Assembly: GCF_030247185.1 (NCBI RefSeq)
Contig: NC_080571.1
Location: forward strand, 364,001-428,000
DNA from: Malaya genurostris
Lineage: Eukaryota > Arthropoda > Insecta > Diptera > Culicidae
Direction of reading: 5' to 3'
DNA: 64,000 nucleotides
In this document: positions 30,933 to 43,805 of the stretch, piece by piece
Numbering within the stretch: the stretch's first letter is position 1
Layout of the letters: each line of letters begins with the position of its first letter
Notes under the pieces: model-generated
Databases searched by the model: none
Told to the model about the DNA's origin: nothing
What the model saw: only the letters and a program-made list of their open reading frames with translations
Program-made: the position numbers and the translations under genes

Positions 30933-33484
30933 AACATTAATAATAATAATCTTATAAAAAAGCTAACACAAATATCACTAACGAAAAAAAAATTCCTCGC
31001 ATGTGACATTCTTTTTCTCAGAATGTGAGAGATGAGTTAAGTTGACTTAATCAACAGGCCAATTGTATCTGCGGAAAAAAGCATTTAGGACACTAAATTC
31101 CTACTTCTTTAATTGTAATGATACTGCTCCCGTTGGCCACGGTACATATTCATCACCGTAACTGCTCGTAATAATGCCCGAAGCGACTTTCACAAAAACA
31201 TAATTTTTCATCGTTATCAGCTTATGCTTTCTTTATTCTTGCTTTAAACATTGTTGGACAGCACAGCAACTCTGTGCTTTGTACCGAATTGTACTAGTCC
31301 TGACTCGCCTACTAGGTTGTAATTTTTCTACATTGTGTGGGGGCGCGCTCTTCTTTATACAACGTTCATCTTCATCACTTCTACTTCGTCCAATAAATCG
31401 TTTCACTTACATACTAACTTCTTAGAAAAGCACTTCTGCCGATTGTTGGCCACCAGGGCAGGTTACAGGGTTTCCCACATTTCCTACTCCCGCATCCTAC
31501 TGCTTCTGTCATTCAAACTGATCACGTTAATTGATTCATTTCTATGAACAAACCCGTCGAGCAAACGTTGCAACAATTTTAGATATATCCGAATTCCAAT
31601 TACTCTTGCATCAAATCCGGTTTCCGTATTCAATTAGAACTCTAGCGATACGATCTAGTATTGGTACAGGTAGTAGAAAAAAATGTGTCAGCATTTAATG
31701 TGGAAAACAGATTTCGTGAGGTCATGGTTCTACGTTGAACACGTTAGCAGCCACAAACTAGTAATGCGCTCTTAACCATCTTTCTGTTGGTACTCACGTT
31801 TGCCACGATGAATTTGAGTCCAGTTACTCACCAAGCCAGACTGGAGAAAATGAGATACGACGAGGGGAACCTATCATTTTCCGGATTGCTAGCACCAACT
31901 ATAAAAGATCTAAAGTTCATCAAGTATTTACTAATATTCGTTGTCGGGCTAGTCGACTATCAGCCAAAGTAATCGAATTTCCCCTTTTATAGTATAGTGC
32001 ACAGTGGTGCGAAACGGGAAATCAGCGAGAGAAGAATATTTTCGCTATTAAATATTACTTTTCTGTAGTTGGTGTCTTCATAAAAGTTGTTTGTATTCAA
32101 CTGGCGCATCCTTTGATGTAAAAGATCATTAGGGTGGTCCATGTTTGAATTAAAATCTGAATTCTAACAGTCTTAATTGAATTTAAAAATCATTGCACAT
32201 TACAGCGAAGTTGTAGGAAATCTTATTTTGGACAACTTTACTGAAGAAGCCATCTTCTTATCTCCACTTTTCCGGAGTAAAAGTTTTCCGAGAAAATTGT
32301 TTTTCGAAGATTTGTAGAGCTAATCATTGTGCACAGTTTTGCTCAACTAAGCTTTTCAATATAAGCTACCATTCAAAAGCTATGATTGTTTTTTCGTCAA
32401 ATACTAGTCAACCTTATAAATATAAATATTCGCCAGATGCCAGATTGATAAAGACTAATCTCTCACGGTTTCTGAAAGGTCATAAAAAAGGGAAGTTTGA
32501 AGAGAAATCTGGGAGGGTGTTATTTTTTTAAATTCATTTAAATTAGTGTTTAAATTGCCTTACAAAAATTCGAAAAAGTCATATTACTCTTAAATGTCAA
32601 AACGTAGATATATACTGCTTTCAGCAAAACGATGGTTTCGTATGTGCCCTATAAGTGAAAATTGAACAAAAAAATACAGCCTAAAATAGATTTTTCGCTC
32701 AACAAAATAATTTTTTTTTGCTGGTGGTGATAAGGTATCTGATTTAAAATCCATTGTTACAGTTCTCGAGTCGTAAATATTCAAAACGGAACATGAGATA
32801 ATAGTGAAGAGTAGTTTTGAACATATCAGGTCTAAATTATCTTAATTATTACCAAAAAACTAAACATTTTACCTGTTATGAACATTACTACCTGTTTATA
32901 TGAATCTACCATATCATATAAATGGAACAGCATTGCAGCACTCTTCCAATAAACTTAAAACCTGATACACTCTGAATACATAAAGTATTCGAAATACGTA
33001 TCTGTGATGTAACGTTTATTGTACATTTTCAAACTGTTGTTGTGCATAGTGACGTGAACATAATAGAATTAGTTATTAGTTATTTCAGCTAACGCTTTTA
33101 TTTGTTAAATTGTTTATTTTTAAAAATAAAATGATTGCTTTCAAACTAAATTCTAAATAAATTTTTGACAATACTCTCATTTCGTTTCAAATTATTAAAA
33201 ACCAAGATTTCGATTGATATTGGAAACTTTGAATATATTGTATTATGGCTCCGTAATAATTGAAAGAGTAAACCAAGAGAGGCTCTTATTTGCCATTTGA
33301 GCCAATTTGTTCTGATTCCTGATTCCCGTAACAAAGCACGTCGGCTCACAGTGGTTCGAATCAATAAAAACGTGGACATAAATCAGTAGCTGCCAAACCG
33401 CTCGTTTAATGCATATAGTTGCTTTTAAGAAATTATTTACAAATATATACCGCGTAATTTGATTCTATCCCTAATTGTTCATGG
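30933..33484. other. Long gene-free stretch
   Basis: AT-rich. A 61-aa open frame at 31787-31972 (MRYDEGNLSFSGLLAPTIKD inside) is not recognised and lacks splice or repeat context. Sequence near 32150-32350 resembles decayed repeat (GTTGTAGGAAAT, GGACAACTTTACTG). Confidence 0.4.
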
Positions 33485-34225
33485 CCTACTTTGACAAAAA
33501 ATATAACCATAACTTTTTTATCTGAAGAGATAGAATTTTTTTTTCTCCTGCGAAGTTTTAGAACTATTAAAAATAATTTACTTTGTCAAATATACCAAAA
33601 GTCTAGGTCGCACCGTTTCGGATATACAAAGCGTTTTTATGGCAACCCCCTTAAAATCAGTTTTTTATTCATAACTTGTTTTGAGTTTTTTTATGCATAC
33701 TTTCTTTGGAATAATTGAAGAAAATAGAAAATCCCATATTTTTGTTGAAGGTAGTGCATAGGTTTGTTGTTCCCATGCAAAGTTATACAATAATTTACCT
33801 TTTTTTACCTATGATAAAACCTTACACCGAAGCGAAATATGCAAGTTTATGCAGCTAATTTTTACAAAATTTATAGGAAAAGATATGCCCAATACTATGA
33901 AAAAAAATCTAAGTGGAACTGGATGGAATTTTTTTTAGGCCTTTTCAAAGTTAGTTTTAGTTATTGAATTATGACAACCCCCTTAAAACTAGTTTACTAA
34001 TCATAACTTGTTTCAAGTTATTTTTAATCCTTACTTTGTTTGGAATAGTTGTAGAAAATATAAAATTCCATAATTTTGTAGAAGGTAATGCATAGGTTTA
34101 CTCTTTTCTGGAAAAGTTATACATCGTTTTACCTATTTTTACTTAAGAAACCTTGTACCGAAGCGAAATATGCAACTTAATGCAGCAAACTTTTGCAATA
34201 GTTATAGGAAAATATATTCCTAAAC
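33485..34225 (+). repeat. Two diverged tandem copies of a unit of about 332 bp
   Basis: GACAACCCCCTTAAAACTAG-type sequence occurs near 33640 and 33972. It is followed in both by ATAACTTGTTT(T/C)(G/A)AG, GAAGGTA(G/A)TGCATAGGTTT and CCGAAGCGAAATATGCAA. Part of it recurs inverted near 35345-35400. Confidence 0.7.
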
Positions 34226-34355
34226 CAATTTATTTTCCAATGAGAATATCCTGAGTACTATTCGTGTGACTCATTTTCTCTATGGCCATGCAAAAACCAT
34301 GAATTAACGGAACGGAGAGCGTCTGCTATTCTGTAACTCACTTTTGCAGTGAGCG

Positions 34356-35176
34356 AAGAGATGGGCAATTCGCTCCTGAGCTATTCCAGTGAATCGAATC
34401 TTTAAAGTGAGCTGATAGCTCACAGCTATTTTTAAAAGAACCGCAGCTCACCAGTTCACCGCACTGGTAAGCAGAGATGCCAGGTTCACAGATTAATTTG
34501 TGTTTCACAGATTTAAAAAATGGCACAGATTTAAAAAATGGTACAGATTTACACAGATTCTGAAATCAATCACAGATTTTTAAAATTGATCACAGTTTAG
34601 CACCAAAAATTACAGAGCGGTAGGAAATAGTGAGACCTTTTGTTTTGCTTACCAAAATGATTCCGATCAGCTATTATGGAAACGGGGAAACGTGCACAGA
34701 TTTTGACCTGGCATCCCTGCTGGTAAGGCGGAAACAAGCTACGAGCTGAATGGATCTTCGGCTCTTGAAGAGAGAGTTATCAATGAGAAGAAATGTGTGC
34801 ATGAGCTCTTGTTAGTTCTTTAAAATGTGCATCTATCCTTCTTTAACAGATTGAATGAGCCATTGTCAATAAGAAATCTTACATCTACCTCAGTAGGCTA
34901 TGGTACATTCAGGGATGCCACTTTTGCAGATATTCTCAAATGTGACATAATAATAATTCACAGACAAGTTAGTTCGCATAGCATTGTTCTTTGTGCATCA
35001 ATGATTTCGATCATGCATATCAAAGAAAAACGAAGTAAGAAAAATGGCGCAAAAAAAAAAACGGCGCTCGAAACAAACCTTCAGTTCAATCTTAATGAGC
35101 TGATTAGCTGAATCGATTCCCTTTAGCTGATCGGTTCGGAGCTGCTCACCGGTATGAGCTGTTTCGCACATCTCTA
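34356..35176. mobile_element. hAT-like element, TAGAGATGGGC family, copy 1
   Basis: The left end AAGAGATGGGC and right end, inverted, TAGAGATGTGC have 8-bp flanks AGTGAGCG (34348-34355) and AGTGAGCA (35177-35184). The interior is rich in GAGCT/AGCTC words. It contains a complete nested MITE (34472-34719) and no transposase. Confidence 0.75.
34472..34719 (-). mobile_element. hAT-like MITE, AATCTGTG-rich family, copy 3 (nested)
   Basis: The ends CAGAGATGCCAGGT and inverse CAGGGATGCCAGGT have a perfect 8-bp target duplication CTGGTAAG (34464-34471 and 34720-34727). At 248 bp it is the cleanest copy here and defines the family ends. Confidence 0.92.
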
Positions 35177-35184
35177 AGTGAGCA

Positions 35185-36170
35185 TCGCACGATCAACAGA
35201 TCGTCTTAAAAAATGTGTTGCTTGGCGGTAACTCAATTTACTTGTACTTTTACAATACTTTTTCATATTTAGTTTGAAAAACATTTTTATATTTTTTTAA
35301 TGTGTGTTGAACTTTTGATAATTTTTCGGATTTTTAATATTTAAAACTAACTTTGAAAAGACCTAAACAATTGCATCGAGTTCCACTTAGATTTTTTCTA
35401 ATATTGTTAATTGTCAAAAAGTAAACAAAACAAAAATCACAACAATTTGCTTAAGTTGCACGTGCAAGCATGAGCTAACTTGTTTATGCGTGTTTACGTG
35501 CACTTTGTAGTAGATACTTAGGTAACAGAGGGAGATTCTACGTCCAAAAAAACTGTTTTTAAAATAAAGTGAATATATCTCCAAAAATATTTTTTGTACA
35601 TTATTGATATCTTCAGCAAAAATAATTCAAATATTTTTTTCTTCAAAATGAGATAGAAAACAAAAATTTTTTGCTGAAAAAAAAATATTTTTATTCGAAA
35701 TTGGTACTACTCCCTTAACAAAAATTAAGATGCCACTTTCAAAAGAAGCGTAATATAATCTTGTAAAACTTCTTCTAAGACACGTTAGCTCTTAAAAATC
35801 AGAGAAAGTCAGTACAGACTTTTGACCGTCTTTTTCTAGTTTTGGACCACTGTGCGGCTGTGCGATGCTCAGGGGTATTGTGAAGTTAAATTTTCATCGC
35901 CGATCATCCCATAAGGAGTTATTTCTGCGGTTTGACAATGACACCTTTAAATAGTCAAACTCTTTACCGATGGGATCAGATGTGTACGTTAAAAAACAAT
36001 CTATACCATATCGGTTACGCAGCTTCCCCCATCGTCACATACAATGGACCTATTTAATAGGAATCGTGGTTCAAAGTCGCTAGCTGCCGCGGGTATGTGT
36101 GATTGTTTTCCTTATATAATAAGATGTGTTTGTGAAAAATAACATGCAATTCGTTTTCGAATTATCGAAT
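35185..36170. other. Intergenic, no gene seen
   Basis: 35345-35400 is an inverted piece of the 33.5-34.2 kb repeat. The rest is AT-rich without recognisable coding or paired termini. Confidence 0.4.
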
Positions 36171-37497
36171 TAGTATCCACCTAGTGGTGTAATAATGCCT
36201 TTCTCATATATAATACTGTGGTATTCTATTCAAAATGTTTCTCTTCGATTTTTGAAAGAAACCAAGGGATTGTTTGTCTATTAACTAGTATAACATAGAG
36301 AATGAAACAGTTCTCTGATCGATTAGGTCATCCATTAGAAAACGAAGTGGGTTCACTATTAATATATGTTTTACGGTCACCAACTAACATGACGTACAAA
36401 CTCTACTAGTTTTTATTCAAATTTTGAAGATTTTATACGATTTTTCCATCGTACTCTAAACGACGATTTAAATTTTTTGTTGTATCCGAAAATATACAGT
36501 AGTTTTTGATAGGACCATTAGACCTTTCGTTTGTTCCTAAGATTGGGAATAACGGTTTTGAGTCCGGTTTAGAAATCTTTTTTACGGTTTTTGTTTTGCC
36601 GGTTTATGTGACAGTGTACATTATTGAACACACTTTACCCTATAACTCTGGAACCGGGAGTCGGATCCTGATGAAATTCAGGAATCCCGTACGGAACCGT
36701 GAGACCTTTCATTTGAATCTAAGTTTGTGGAAATCCGTCCAGTTGTCGTATGTTCGAGCCTCGACCTAGAAGGATTCGTAGTAGAGATGGGCAAAACAAT
36801 TCATTTCAAAGAACTGTTCAGAACTTGCTAGTTCTACCGAAAGAACTAGTACTCATGAGCCGTTCGTTCTTCAGAAATTTTGAATGTTTCTGCAAAAACT
36901 GTACTAGGCCAAATCATTATATTTCGTTGGTAGCAAACTCTTTAATTGAAATGCAGCAACTTTTTTGCATTTATTTCAAGTATCAATCGTTCACTTTTGT
37001 GCACTTTTCCAGAGGTCGCTCATATATACGATTTCTACTGCATTCTTAAAAACTACGACTGTTTCGAATACTAATTATAGTTATTAATACACTTTTTTAT
37101 AGAATTCAATTACCTTTATTTTTTTGAAAACATTAGAGAACTAGCGCTTTTCAACAAAAAACTGTTGTTCACACGTTCCTTCATAAGAACTAGTTCTTTT
37201 GAACCGTTCCCGAACGGATTGTTCATCTCTAATCCGTAGTATCAGTAGAATCGTAGCCGGTATAAGTGACGGTGTACAATATTTAATACATTTTACCGTA
37301 TAACCGGAAGTCGGATCCGGATGAAATTTAGGAATTCCGTATGGAATCGTAAGACCTTTCATTTGAATCTAAGTTTGTCAAAATCGGTTCAGCCATCTCC
37401 GAGAAAACCTAGTGACACACACAGACAATTAAAAAAAAAAAATTTTACTAGTCGGTTCTTCAAGGGATTGCATAACCTTTCTATATGAGAAAGGCAA
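36171..37497 (+). repeat. Dispersed mosquito repeat, copy 2, split by a hAT-like MITE
   Basis: It starts CCACCTAGTGGTGTAATAAT and ends TATGAGAAAGGCAAAA, with the GGAAGTCGGATCCGG and GACCTTTCATTTGAATCTAA blocks seen at 29.6-30.6 kb. It is interrupted at 36782-37231. Confidence 0.8.
36782..37231. mobile_element. hAT-like MITE, TAGAGATGGGC family, copy 2
   Basis: The ends TAGAGATGGGCAAAACAATTC and, inverted, TAGAGATGAACAATCC have flanks ATTCGTAG (36774-36781) and ATCCGTAG (37232-37239), 7 of 8 identical. Inside, AGAACTAGT/ACTAGTTCT words form further internal palindromes. Confidence 0.8.
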
Positions 37498-37697
37498 AAT
37501 AAAATTCAAGATTTTCCTATGGGAGCCTAAACCTTTTTACTTGAAACTAAGTTTGAGAAAAACGTCTCAGCCAATTTGTCGAATAATTAGTGCAGACATT
37601 TTCATGTTTTTGCACCAGTCGACGAACTGATTCGACTGGTTCCGCGCTCGGTTTTCTCACTGATTGTACAGGCTTCCCATATGAGAAAGGTAAAAAA
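37498..37697 (+). repeat. Dispersed mosquito repeat, short diverged copy
   Basis: It has GACGAACTGATTCGACTGG and a terminal CATATGAGAAAGGTAAAA, with the 5' part missing. Confidence 0.65.
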
Positions 37698-37858
37698 ACG
37701 AGCACAATGACGTCTGAATAATGAGGGATATTGGCCAATTTAGTTCATTTCTTCAAATAATTATTGTACTATACTCGGAATATCGGCTTATTAATCCCTT
37801 TCCATAGTAGCACATATTAAATCGCGAGTAGCACTGCACTCATTTTTAGACGTTATGC

Positions 37859-38149
37859 TTGACCTATTGTGGTGTACGTCGAACAAAGGAGACAACACTA
37901 ACTGTTGATGCTACTGAAAACCCACTTGTTGATCCAACGCACCAGTTTTTACCAATGGATATAAAAAAGCAGCAAAGGAAAATGTTGAGCCTTTACCTTT
38001 ATGAATTGCTTCGTTTTGATGCTCTGCCTGCGGAACAAAGTAAGCAGAAGGATACCAGTTTTTTTTGCTGTGTTAGCAGACCTTTGCTGAAGAACACCCT
38101 TGTCGGTTTTTTACCTTTATTATATAAAAAGGCTATGCAATCGCTTTGA
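37859..38149 (+). other. Unrecognised open frame, possible exon
   Basis: The 96-residue open frame contains VDATENPLVDPTHQFLPMD and IKKQQRKMLSLYLYELLRF, a composition that looks like real protein (charged, helical). A GTAAGC donor-like site sits at about 38039, just after LPAEQ. Beyond it the frame enters a reverse copy of the dispersed repeat, so any coding exon would end there. I do not recognise a family, and the start codon and upstream exons are unknown. It may equally be chance. Confidence 0.25.
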
Positions 38150-38260
38150 AAATCAAATTTTAAAACCAAGGGTTCAGCAAATGTATGTTAGTATGCATGA
38201 GTGAATAGGTATGTGTGTGCGTAAGTGACAAAAATGAGTCCACAATTTTGTTGTAGTTTT
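38105..38260 (-). repeat. Dispersed mosquito repeat, reverse fragment
   Basis: The terminal block TTTACCTTTATTATATAAAA, then GGCTATGCAATCGCTTTGAA, is the reverse of the family 3' end (compare 63885). Confidence 0.6.
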
Positions 38261-38639
38261 ATGACCCCTACTATTGATTCAAGATTTTGCGGGTGTGAGA
38301 AGAGCAAAAATCTTTTCTCAGATAACCAGTAAGTACTAATAATGGCATTAAAATAGCCTTTTATGAGCACCAAAAATACTTATAGCTCTATATCTGCAAT
38401 CTGAAAGCTAATCTGTTGTAAATCAATCAGAATTCAGTTTTCAGAATGCAGCCATAAATAAGCATTATATATGAATAGCCGTATATTTGGCCAAATTCAG
38501 CCTTCAGTCTCAAATGCGATTGAAATGCCAATTAGCGATTATTTGCTGTCATAATGCGGCATTAGTATGTGCTTATTGGTTACCGGGGTTATATCGTTAT
38601 ATATCCGGAACTAGAGGTGACAACCGTTTGATCTTGGAA

Positions 38640-38740
38640 ATCGATCCACAACCCAAGAGTGGCTTTCGAAAAAAAACCTATGTACCCGGCGAACGACCAA
38701 AATTAGGTTAAAACCGGGTATAAATAAACGATATAAAAAA
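38640..38740 (+). mobile_element. LINE 3'-end fragment, same family as 14296-21405
   Basis: It reads ACCCGGCGAACGACCAAAAT, then TAGGTTAAAACCGGGTATAA and ATAAA plus an A-rich tail. The minus strand at 14300-14360 has the same order and spacing (CGGCGATAAGACCATAAT, TAGGTTAAAACCGGGTATAA). Confidence 0.75.
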
Positions 38741-38844
38741 AACCTAAGTTCGTAGAAATCGGTTTAGTCGTCATCCAGAAATTTGAGCGCAAAGAAAAAG
38801 TGCGTTTTGTCTGTTACGTCACTGCAGTCAGCGAGTTTTACATC

Positions 38845-38930
38845 CCGAAGTGGTACTACGTAGCCTGCCTGAGTTTGATCCCCCACACCACACAATGGGA
38901 AAATACTTCATAATTAATTCTCTGATGGTA
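38845..38930 (+). mobile_element. SINE fragment
   Basis: GTAGCCTGCCTGAGTTTGAT, then CCCACACCACACAATGGG, parallels the B-box half of the SINE at 25586-25739. The A-box half is not convincing. Confidence 0.4.
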
Positions 38931-39594
38931 ATTTTTCAGTTTTATATCCAAATAGTCCAACGGAAACCCCACTACAATTGATCTGATTCTAACAAATCAA
39001 AGTCACATGAACAATACACCAAGAGTGTAAACAGTTCCGCGGACTACCAAGCTCCCTTGGAACGCTGATTTTGACTGACTATATCTCAGCTGTTTTTGGA
39101 CCGAATTCCTAAATTTCGTTCCTCTTAGAAAGAAAAACTCATTAGGAATAATATGTACTAATAGTAATGGATAATAAACTTGTATATCAATTCCAGAAAT
39201 GCTTAGCAGATCATCAGACTCGACCTTATCCGATCTGGATGAAACTTTGCACATGGCTTCAGTATGGCAAACCATAAGTTTTGAACCGATGGAGAGGTCA
39301 ATCCGACCCAAGACTGATATTTAAAAAGGGCGTATGTATTTTTGCAAAAATTGCTACAAATGAAGTTCAAGTATTGAGAAGAATATTTAATGTTCAACAT
39401 AAATAAATGAATCTCATTTTGAATGCTGTTTATGACGTATTATTTTTATATTTATTTGGATTTGAAGCTCGCACCATCCCCTGGAGCTAAACTCAACTTG
39501 ATATATGACATGACTTTTGTTCGCCGACAAAAATCTTACTCTCTCACTAATAGCTTCAAACTTCAACTTTTTACAGTTTCACATAACATGTAAG
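38931..39594. other. Intergenic, no gene seen
   Basis: AAAAAGGGCGTATGTATTTT near 39325 resembles the outer part of the long-TIR MITEs. Otherwise nothing is recognised. Confidence 0.35.
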
Positions 39595-39956
39595 GAGTGT
39601 ATCGAAACGAAGCTATCCACATACATTTGTGTTGTACGCATGTAATTGTGACGGATTTTTATGCTCAGATCACAGCATGCTGTGCGTTTGGCTGTCAGCT
39701 TTCGTTTGCTTACTTATTTGTGCGGTTGAAATTCTGCGTTTTCAAAATGTCGAGTATTGAAAAGGAAGTGAAAATTAAGGTTCTGGACACATGGCTAAGT
39801 GAGAAGAGTATTACTATGCGAAAATTGACGAAGGGGTTTGGAATTCATCATGCCAATGTTAAAACCATCATTAATAAGTTTAGGGAACACAATTCTTTGG
39901 ATGAGCTACCAGGAAGAGGCAGAAAACCCGGTTCCATTTTACTTCTGTACTACTGA
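39595..39956 (+). mobile_element. DD37E (ITmD37E) Tc1/mariner, 5' fragment
   Basis: After TA comes the terminal AGGAGTGTATCGAAACGAAG, shared with the minus-strand copy ending at 60297. An ATG at 39747 opens MSSIEKEVKIKVLDTWLSEK, a helix-turn-helix (SITMRKLTKGFGIHHANVK) and the DELPGRGRKPG linker. It stops at 39956, where homology to the family ends. The catalytic domain is absent. Confidence 0.8.
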
Positions 39957-40224
39957 CACATATTGGTACATAAAGATAAATTTAGACTAGCTTCAATTTA
40001 TAGAACTACTTTACTACCAAGACATTGATTTAATGCAGTTATTCAAGTTCCTTGCACTGTTATAATTCAAGTTTAATTGCATCAACATGTAGCATTGAGT
40101 GTCGATATATAGTACTGCGAAAGGTTGTTGTAAGATAATGCTTAGTTATATTTTGAATACAAATTTAATGCACATTACCTTATAGTATGTAGAATTAGTG
40201 TAATTAAACATTAACAATGTAAAA

Positions 40225-40480
40225 ATAGAGTTGTAAATGTGCAGTGATATAATGCATATGATTACTTGGGTTTTGAAATCCAGCTTGGAATCAAGAATGA
40301 TACCCAAATCCTTCACGGAAGATTCACGTTTCAGTATATTGTGCGAGATACTGTAGTGAGGCATTCAAAACCATTCCATTATCATGACACAAGTTTGTGA
40401 ATAAGTCTAACTGTGATTTGCAGTTTCCTAATTGTTTGATCAAAATTATTAAAATTACGATTGATCTGGAGATTCCAACA
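40225..40480 (-). pseudogene. Jockey-type LINE reverse transcriptase relic
   Basis: The minus strand reads LFTNLCHDNGMVLNAS and, after a frame change, YSISHNILKRESSVKDLGI and ILDSKLDFKTQV. This is the stretch after the YADD motif in Jockey-group RTs. Confidence 0.7.
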
Positions 40481-40599
40481 AAGTAGCTGAAATGTTTCAA
40501 ATTATTACTTGTCAAAATGAAAATTTGCACCAAATGTGTCGAAAACAACTCAAGCTCAGCGGTCTCATAGAATATCGAGTATTATTATTTTTTTTGCAC

Positions 40600-40885
40600 A
40601 TTTTACCTGATTACTCGCGAACCGGGGGTTTGATCCGGATAAAATTCAAGAGCAGGCTAAGGGATGCTTTCATGTGAACCCATGTTTGTCAAAATCAATT
40701 CAGCCATATCCTAGTAAATCAATGGTATGTTTTAGTTGCAGACATGCATACAATTATACATAGACACATGCAAAGACATTCTGCGTACTCGACGAACTGA
40801 GTCGAGTGGTATATGCCAAAAATCATTCAAAAGTCGCTTTTCACAGTGATTGCAGAGTCTTTCTATATGAGAAAGGAAAAGGATT
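40600..40885 (+). repeat. Dispersed mosquito repeat, 3' portion
   Basis: It has CGAACCGGGGGTTTGATCCG, GACGAACTGAGTCGAGTGG and a terminal TATATGAGAAAGGAAAA. Confidence 0.75.
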
Positions 40886-42107
40886 ATGTTGAGACTGCGG
40901 TAATCCCAGTAAACATAAAAAAAATCATACTATATCAGTGAGGAGAAACGAACCGCAAGTGTTTTGTTCCTGTGAATGAATAAAACTTTCATGTTGCTCT
41001 GTTGTTGTTAGCAATTCACAACCAACTGTGTGGGAAATCCAAACTACACAGAAAACATAACTCGTTATAAGTTTAACTTTATTTTCCCAATAACAGATGC
41101 AATGGATACAGGGATAATTAGAGGCCATTGTATTTCCCGACAAAACATTCCAACTTGTGCGGAAAATGCGATGAAGAGCTTTTAAAAACTGCTCACGTGT
41201 TAGCTGAATCGTTCACTTTTATGTTCTGGTTGGATGGAAGACAATTTCAAAAGATTTAATCATTCATTTTAAAAGCAATTCATTGAAGATGTCCCTTATT
41301 TCATATTAGTGACCTACTCTCAACGATAGCTATTTTAATTATACGTTATCTATTCGGTCAACATTTGTCTAGTACAGTTTGTTAGCTGAAGTACAAAATC
41401 TACACATCGCATATGAACTCAATATTCATTGCGCAATGGGTCGTTCACCGGATGGTCTGTTAGTGCATCAATTTCATGGCAAACCTTGGCGATGTCCTCA
41501 CACATTCCAGTTTAAATAGGATGTACTATCAGTAGGCCACGTGAAGCGTTTCCTACGTTACCAATCCCAGCACGTTCAACAACGCTTGGTCACGTTTCAT
41601 ATAGCTGTACCGATAGCTCTTGGATGGAAGGATACAACGCTTGCTAAGTTTTGTCGATTGGCTGACTGGCAAAAACCGATTTTAAACAAAATAAAAAACT
41701 TTCTCTTTCCATGAATTTTGAGATGATAATATTATGCAAAGCTGAAACTGTACGTGATTGATGGTGGTGAGCAATTGCTACAGGAACTGCAATTTCAAAA
41801 ACACCAGAGAAATTCCTTCTTACTGACTCATCGGACTGCTTCTCTGGGACAATTCCATAGAGCAGGTTGATGTTGATTTTTTTTTGTATTACGCCATATC
41901 TGTTTTGTGGCTTTTACAATTTCATGGTGGATCGGGCATCGTTAAGCAGCTATAAATTATGCCAAGCGAGCCAAATTCGCAGGTAAACCAGCAGGTCTTT
42001 ATAAATGTCATTTTACATTAGAGGAAATGTCTTGGTTCATTTTGAGTAAGTGGGGCAAGCTTCTGTAAAAATATGCATGTCAGAAACAACGCGCCAAGAG
42101 GAAAGCC
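40886..42107. other. Intergenic, no gene seen
   Basis: No recognisable coding or repeat termini. Some GC-richer sequence near 41440-41650 was read on both strands without finding a family. Confidence 0.4.
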
Positions 42108-43805
42108 TATTCTAATCCACCTAGTGGTGTTTTGATGTATTTCTCATATAATTTACGTTTTCATTAATATTATAAAAGGAATTTTTCTTTAAATATTGAA
42201 CAAGTACAACAAGGTTTGTTTGAACATACGCTAGTAAAACCTTTTTAATTTTTAACAGTTTTTAGCCAATTTAATAGAAATTCTTAGTTTTTGCATTTTC
42301 GCTCTTAATGACGGTTTGAAATTTTAAACAAATCTCACCCTATTGTTCCGAAACCAGAAGTGAGATCTGAACAGAAGTCAAAAACAGTCTATTTTTAAAG
42401 ACGTTGACCCTTTTATTTGAGTCTAAGTTTGGGAAAATTGACTCAACTGTTTCCGAGAAAATGAAGAGAATCCCAGTATTGAGTATTCGAACTCTTCTTC
42501 GCATTCGGACGTTTTGGCTAGCAGTAAACCAGCAGTAGCAGAGAACTGAGTTTTTAGTTAAATTCAAGAAACAATCTCAGAACCTAGATTCTAGTCCCCC
42601 TTATTTCTGAAATTAATTTCAAGTTCCGAATTTAGTGTCATACTTCTATTTCAAAATTTAGTTCTAGATTACAGGTTCAGAATTTAAAACTCTGACTCTA
42701 GAACTGAATACTATTTCTGGATTTTGAAAATGGTTTCAAATTTAGTTCCTTATTCAGGGATTCAAATCCAGAGATATGATTAAGGATTTTTCAGAATTCA
42801 TGAACAAAATTCAGGATATGAATTTAAGATCTGGATTCTGAAACTAAACTGAACACCGAACCTTCATTTAAAAACTGAATTCAAAACCAGAGTTTAATTT
42901 CTGAATTAAGTTTTAGAATTTAATTCATCAATTCTGTTTCAGCATTCATTTCCAGAATTCAGAACCTACATGTTGGAACTAAATTGTGAACATGATTTCT
43001 GGAACTAAATTCAGTTCCTATATTAAGACTTGGAATTCAAGTTCAGAATTTAGTTCTTCAACGCAATTTGGAAAATTCTAAAAATAACTTCACTTCCTTA
43101 CTTCTAGAAGTAAATTTATGACCTGAGTTTTTGATCTAGATTCCGAAAATTTGCAGCTGAATTCGGAACGTGCCCCAGGTTTTTATATAATTTCTTGAAA
43201 TTACTCAAAGCGGTTTCTTGAAACCACTAAAATATTTCCGAAAGATTTTGAGAAGTTTATTTCTACTAGTATCAAAATCTACAAAACTGTATTTGTTCCT
43301 TGTTATTCAATTGTATCCGGAAGTGAGAAAGAAACATGTCGGTTTTATTCGTATTCACGTCTTCCAGTTATGTCTGTGACTTTACCCACCTACTTTTTTT
43401 TTAGTTCATCTTGCCTATTTTGCACCGTAAGTCCTGAACCGGGAGTCGAATCCAGATGAAATTTCATGGCAGGCTATGGAAGTATAAGGCCTTTAACTTG
43501 AATCTGAAATGAAGAAAATGGAGTTCACTTTTTCTTCATTTTTTTGAATATTTCATCCCGTTACGCCCGAACCGGAAGTTGGATCCAGTTAAATTTCAAG
43601 AGTAACCTATGGGACCAAGAGACCTTCCATATGAATCTATGTTTGTAAGAATCGGTCCAGCCATCTCCGAGAAAATCGAGTGCACTGTTTTGTTACTAGA
43701 CGAACAGATTCGAATGGTTTATAACACTCGACTCTCTGGTCCTCGATCCAAAAGTCGATTCGCACAGTGATTGCATAGTTTTTCTATATAAGAAAGGTAA
43801 AAAAC
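42108..43805 (+). repeat. Dispersed mosquito repeat, expanded by an ATTCTGG/CCAGAAT array
   Basis: It starts CCACCTAGTGGTGTTTTGAT and ends CTATATAAGAAAGGTAAAA. The middle (about 42560-43200) is a degenerate array of AATTCTGG/AATTCAG(A/G) words spaced roughly 13-20 nt, the same kind seen at 61290-63290. Confidence 0.7.

Noticed and set aside
31787..31972. 61-aa frame as a possible small gene
   Set aside because: There is no family match, no convincing splice signals and no neighbouring coding sequence.
41400..41700. GC-richer stretch considered as a gene exon
   Set aside because: No open frame on either strand showed recognisable motifs or consistent splice sites.
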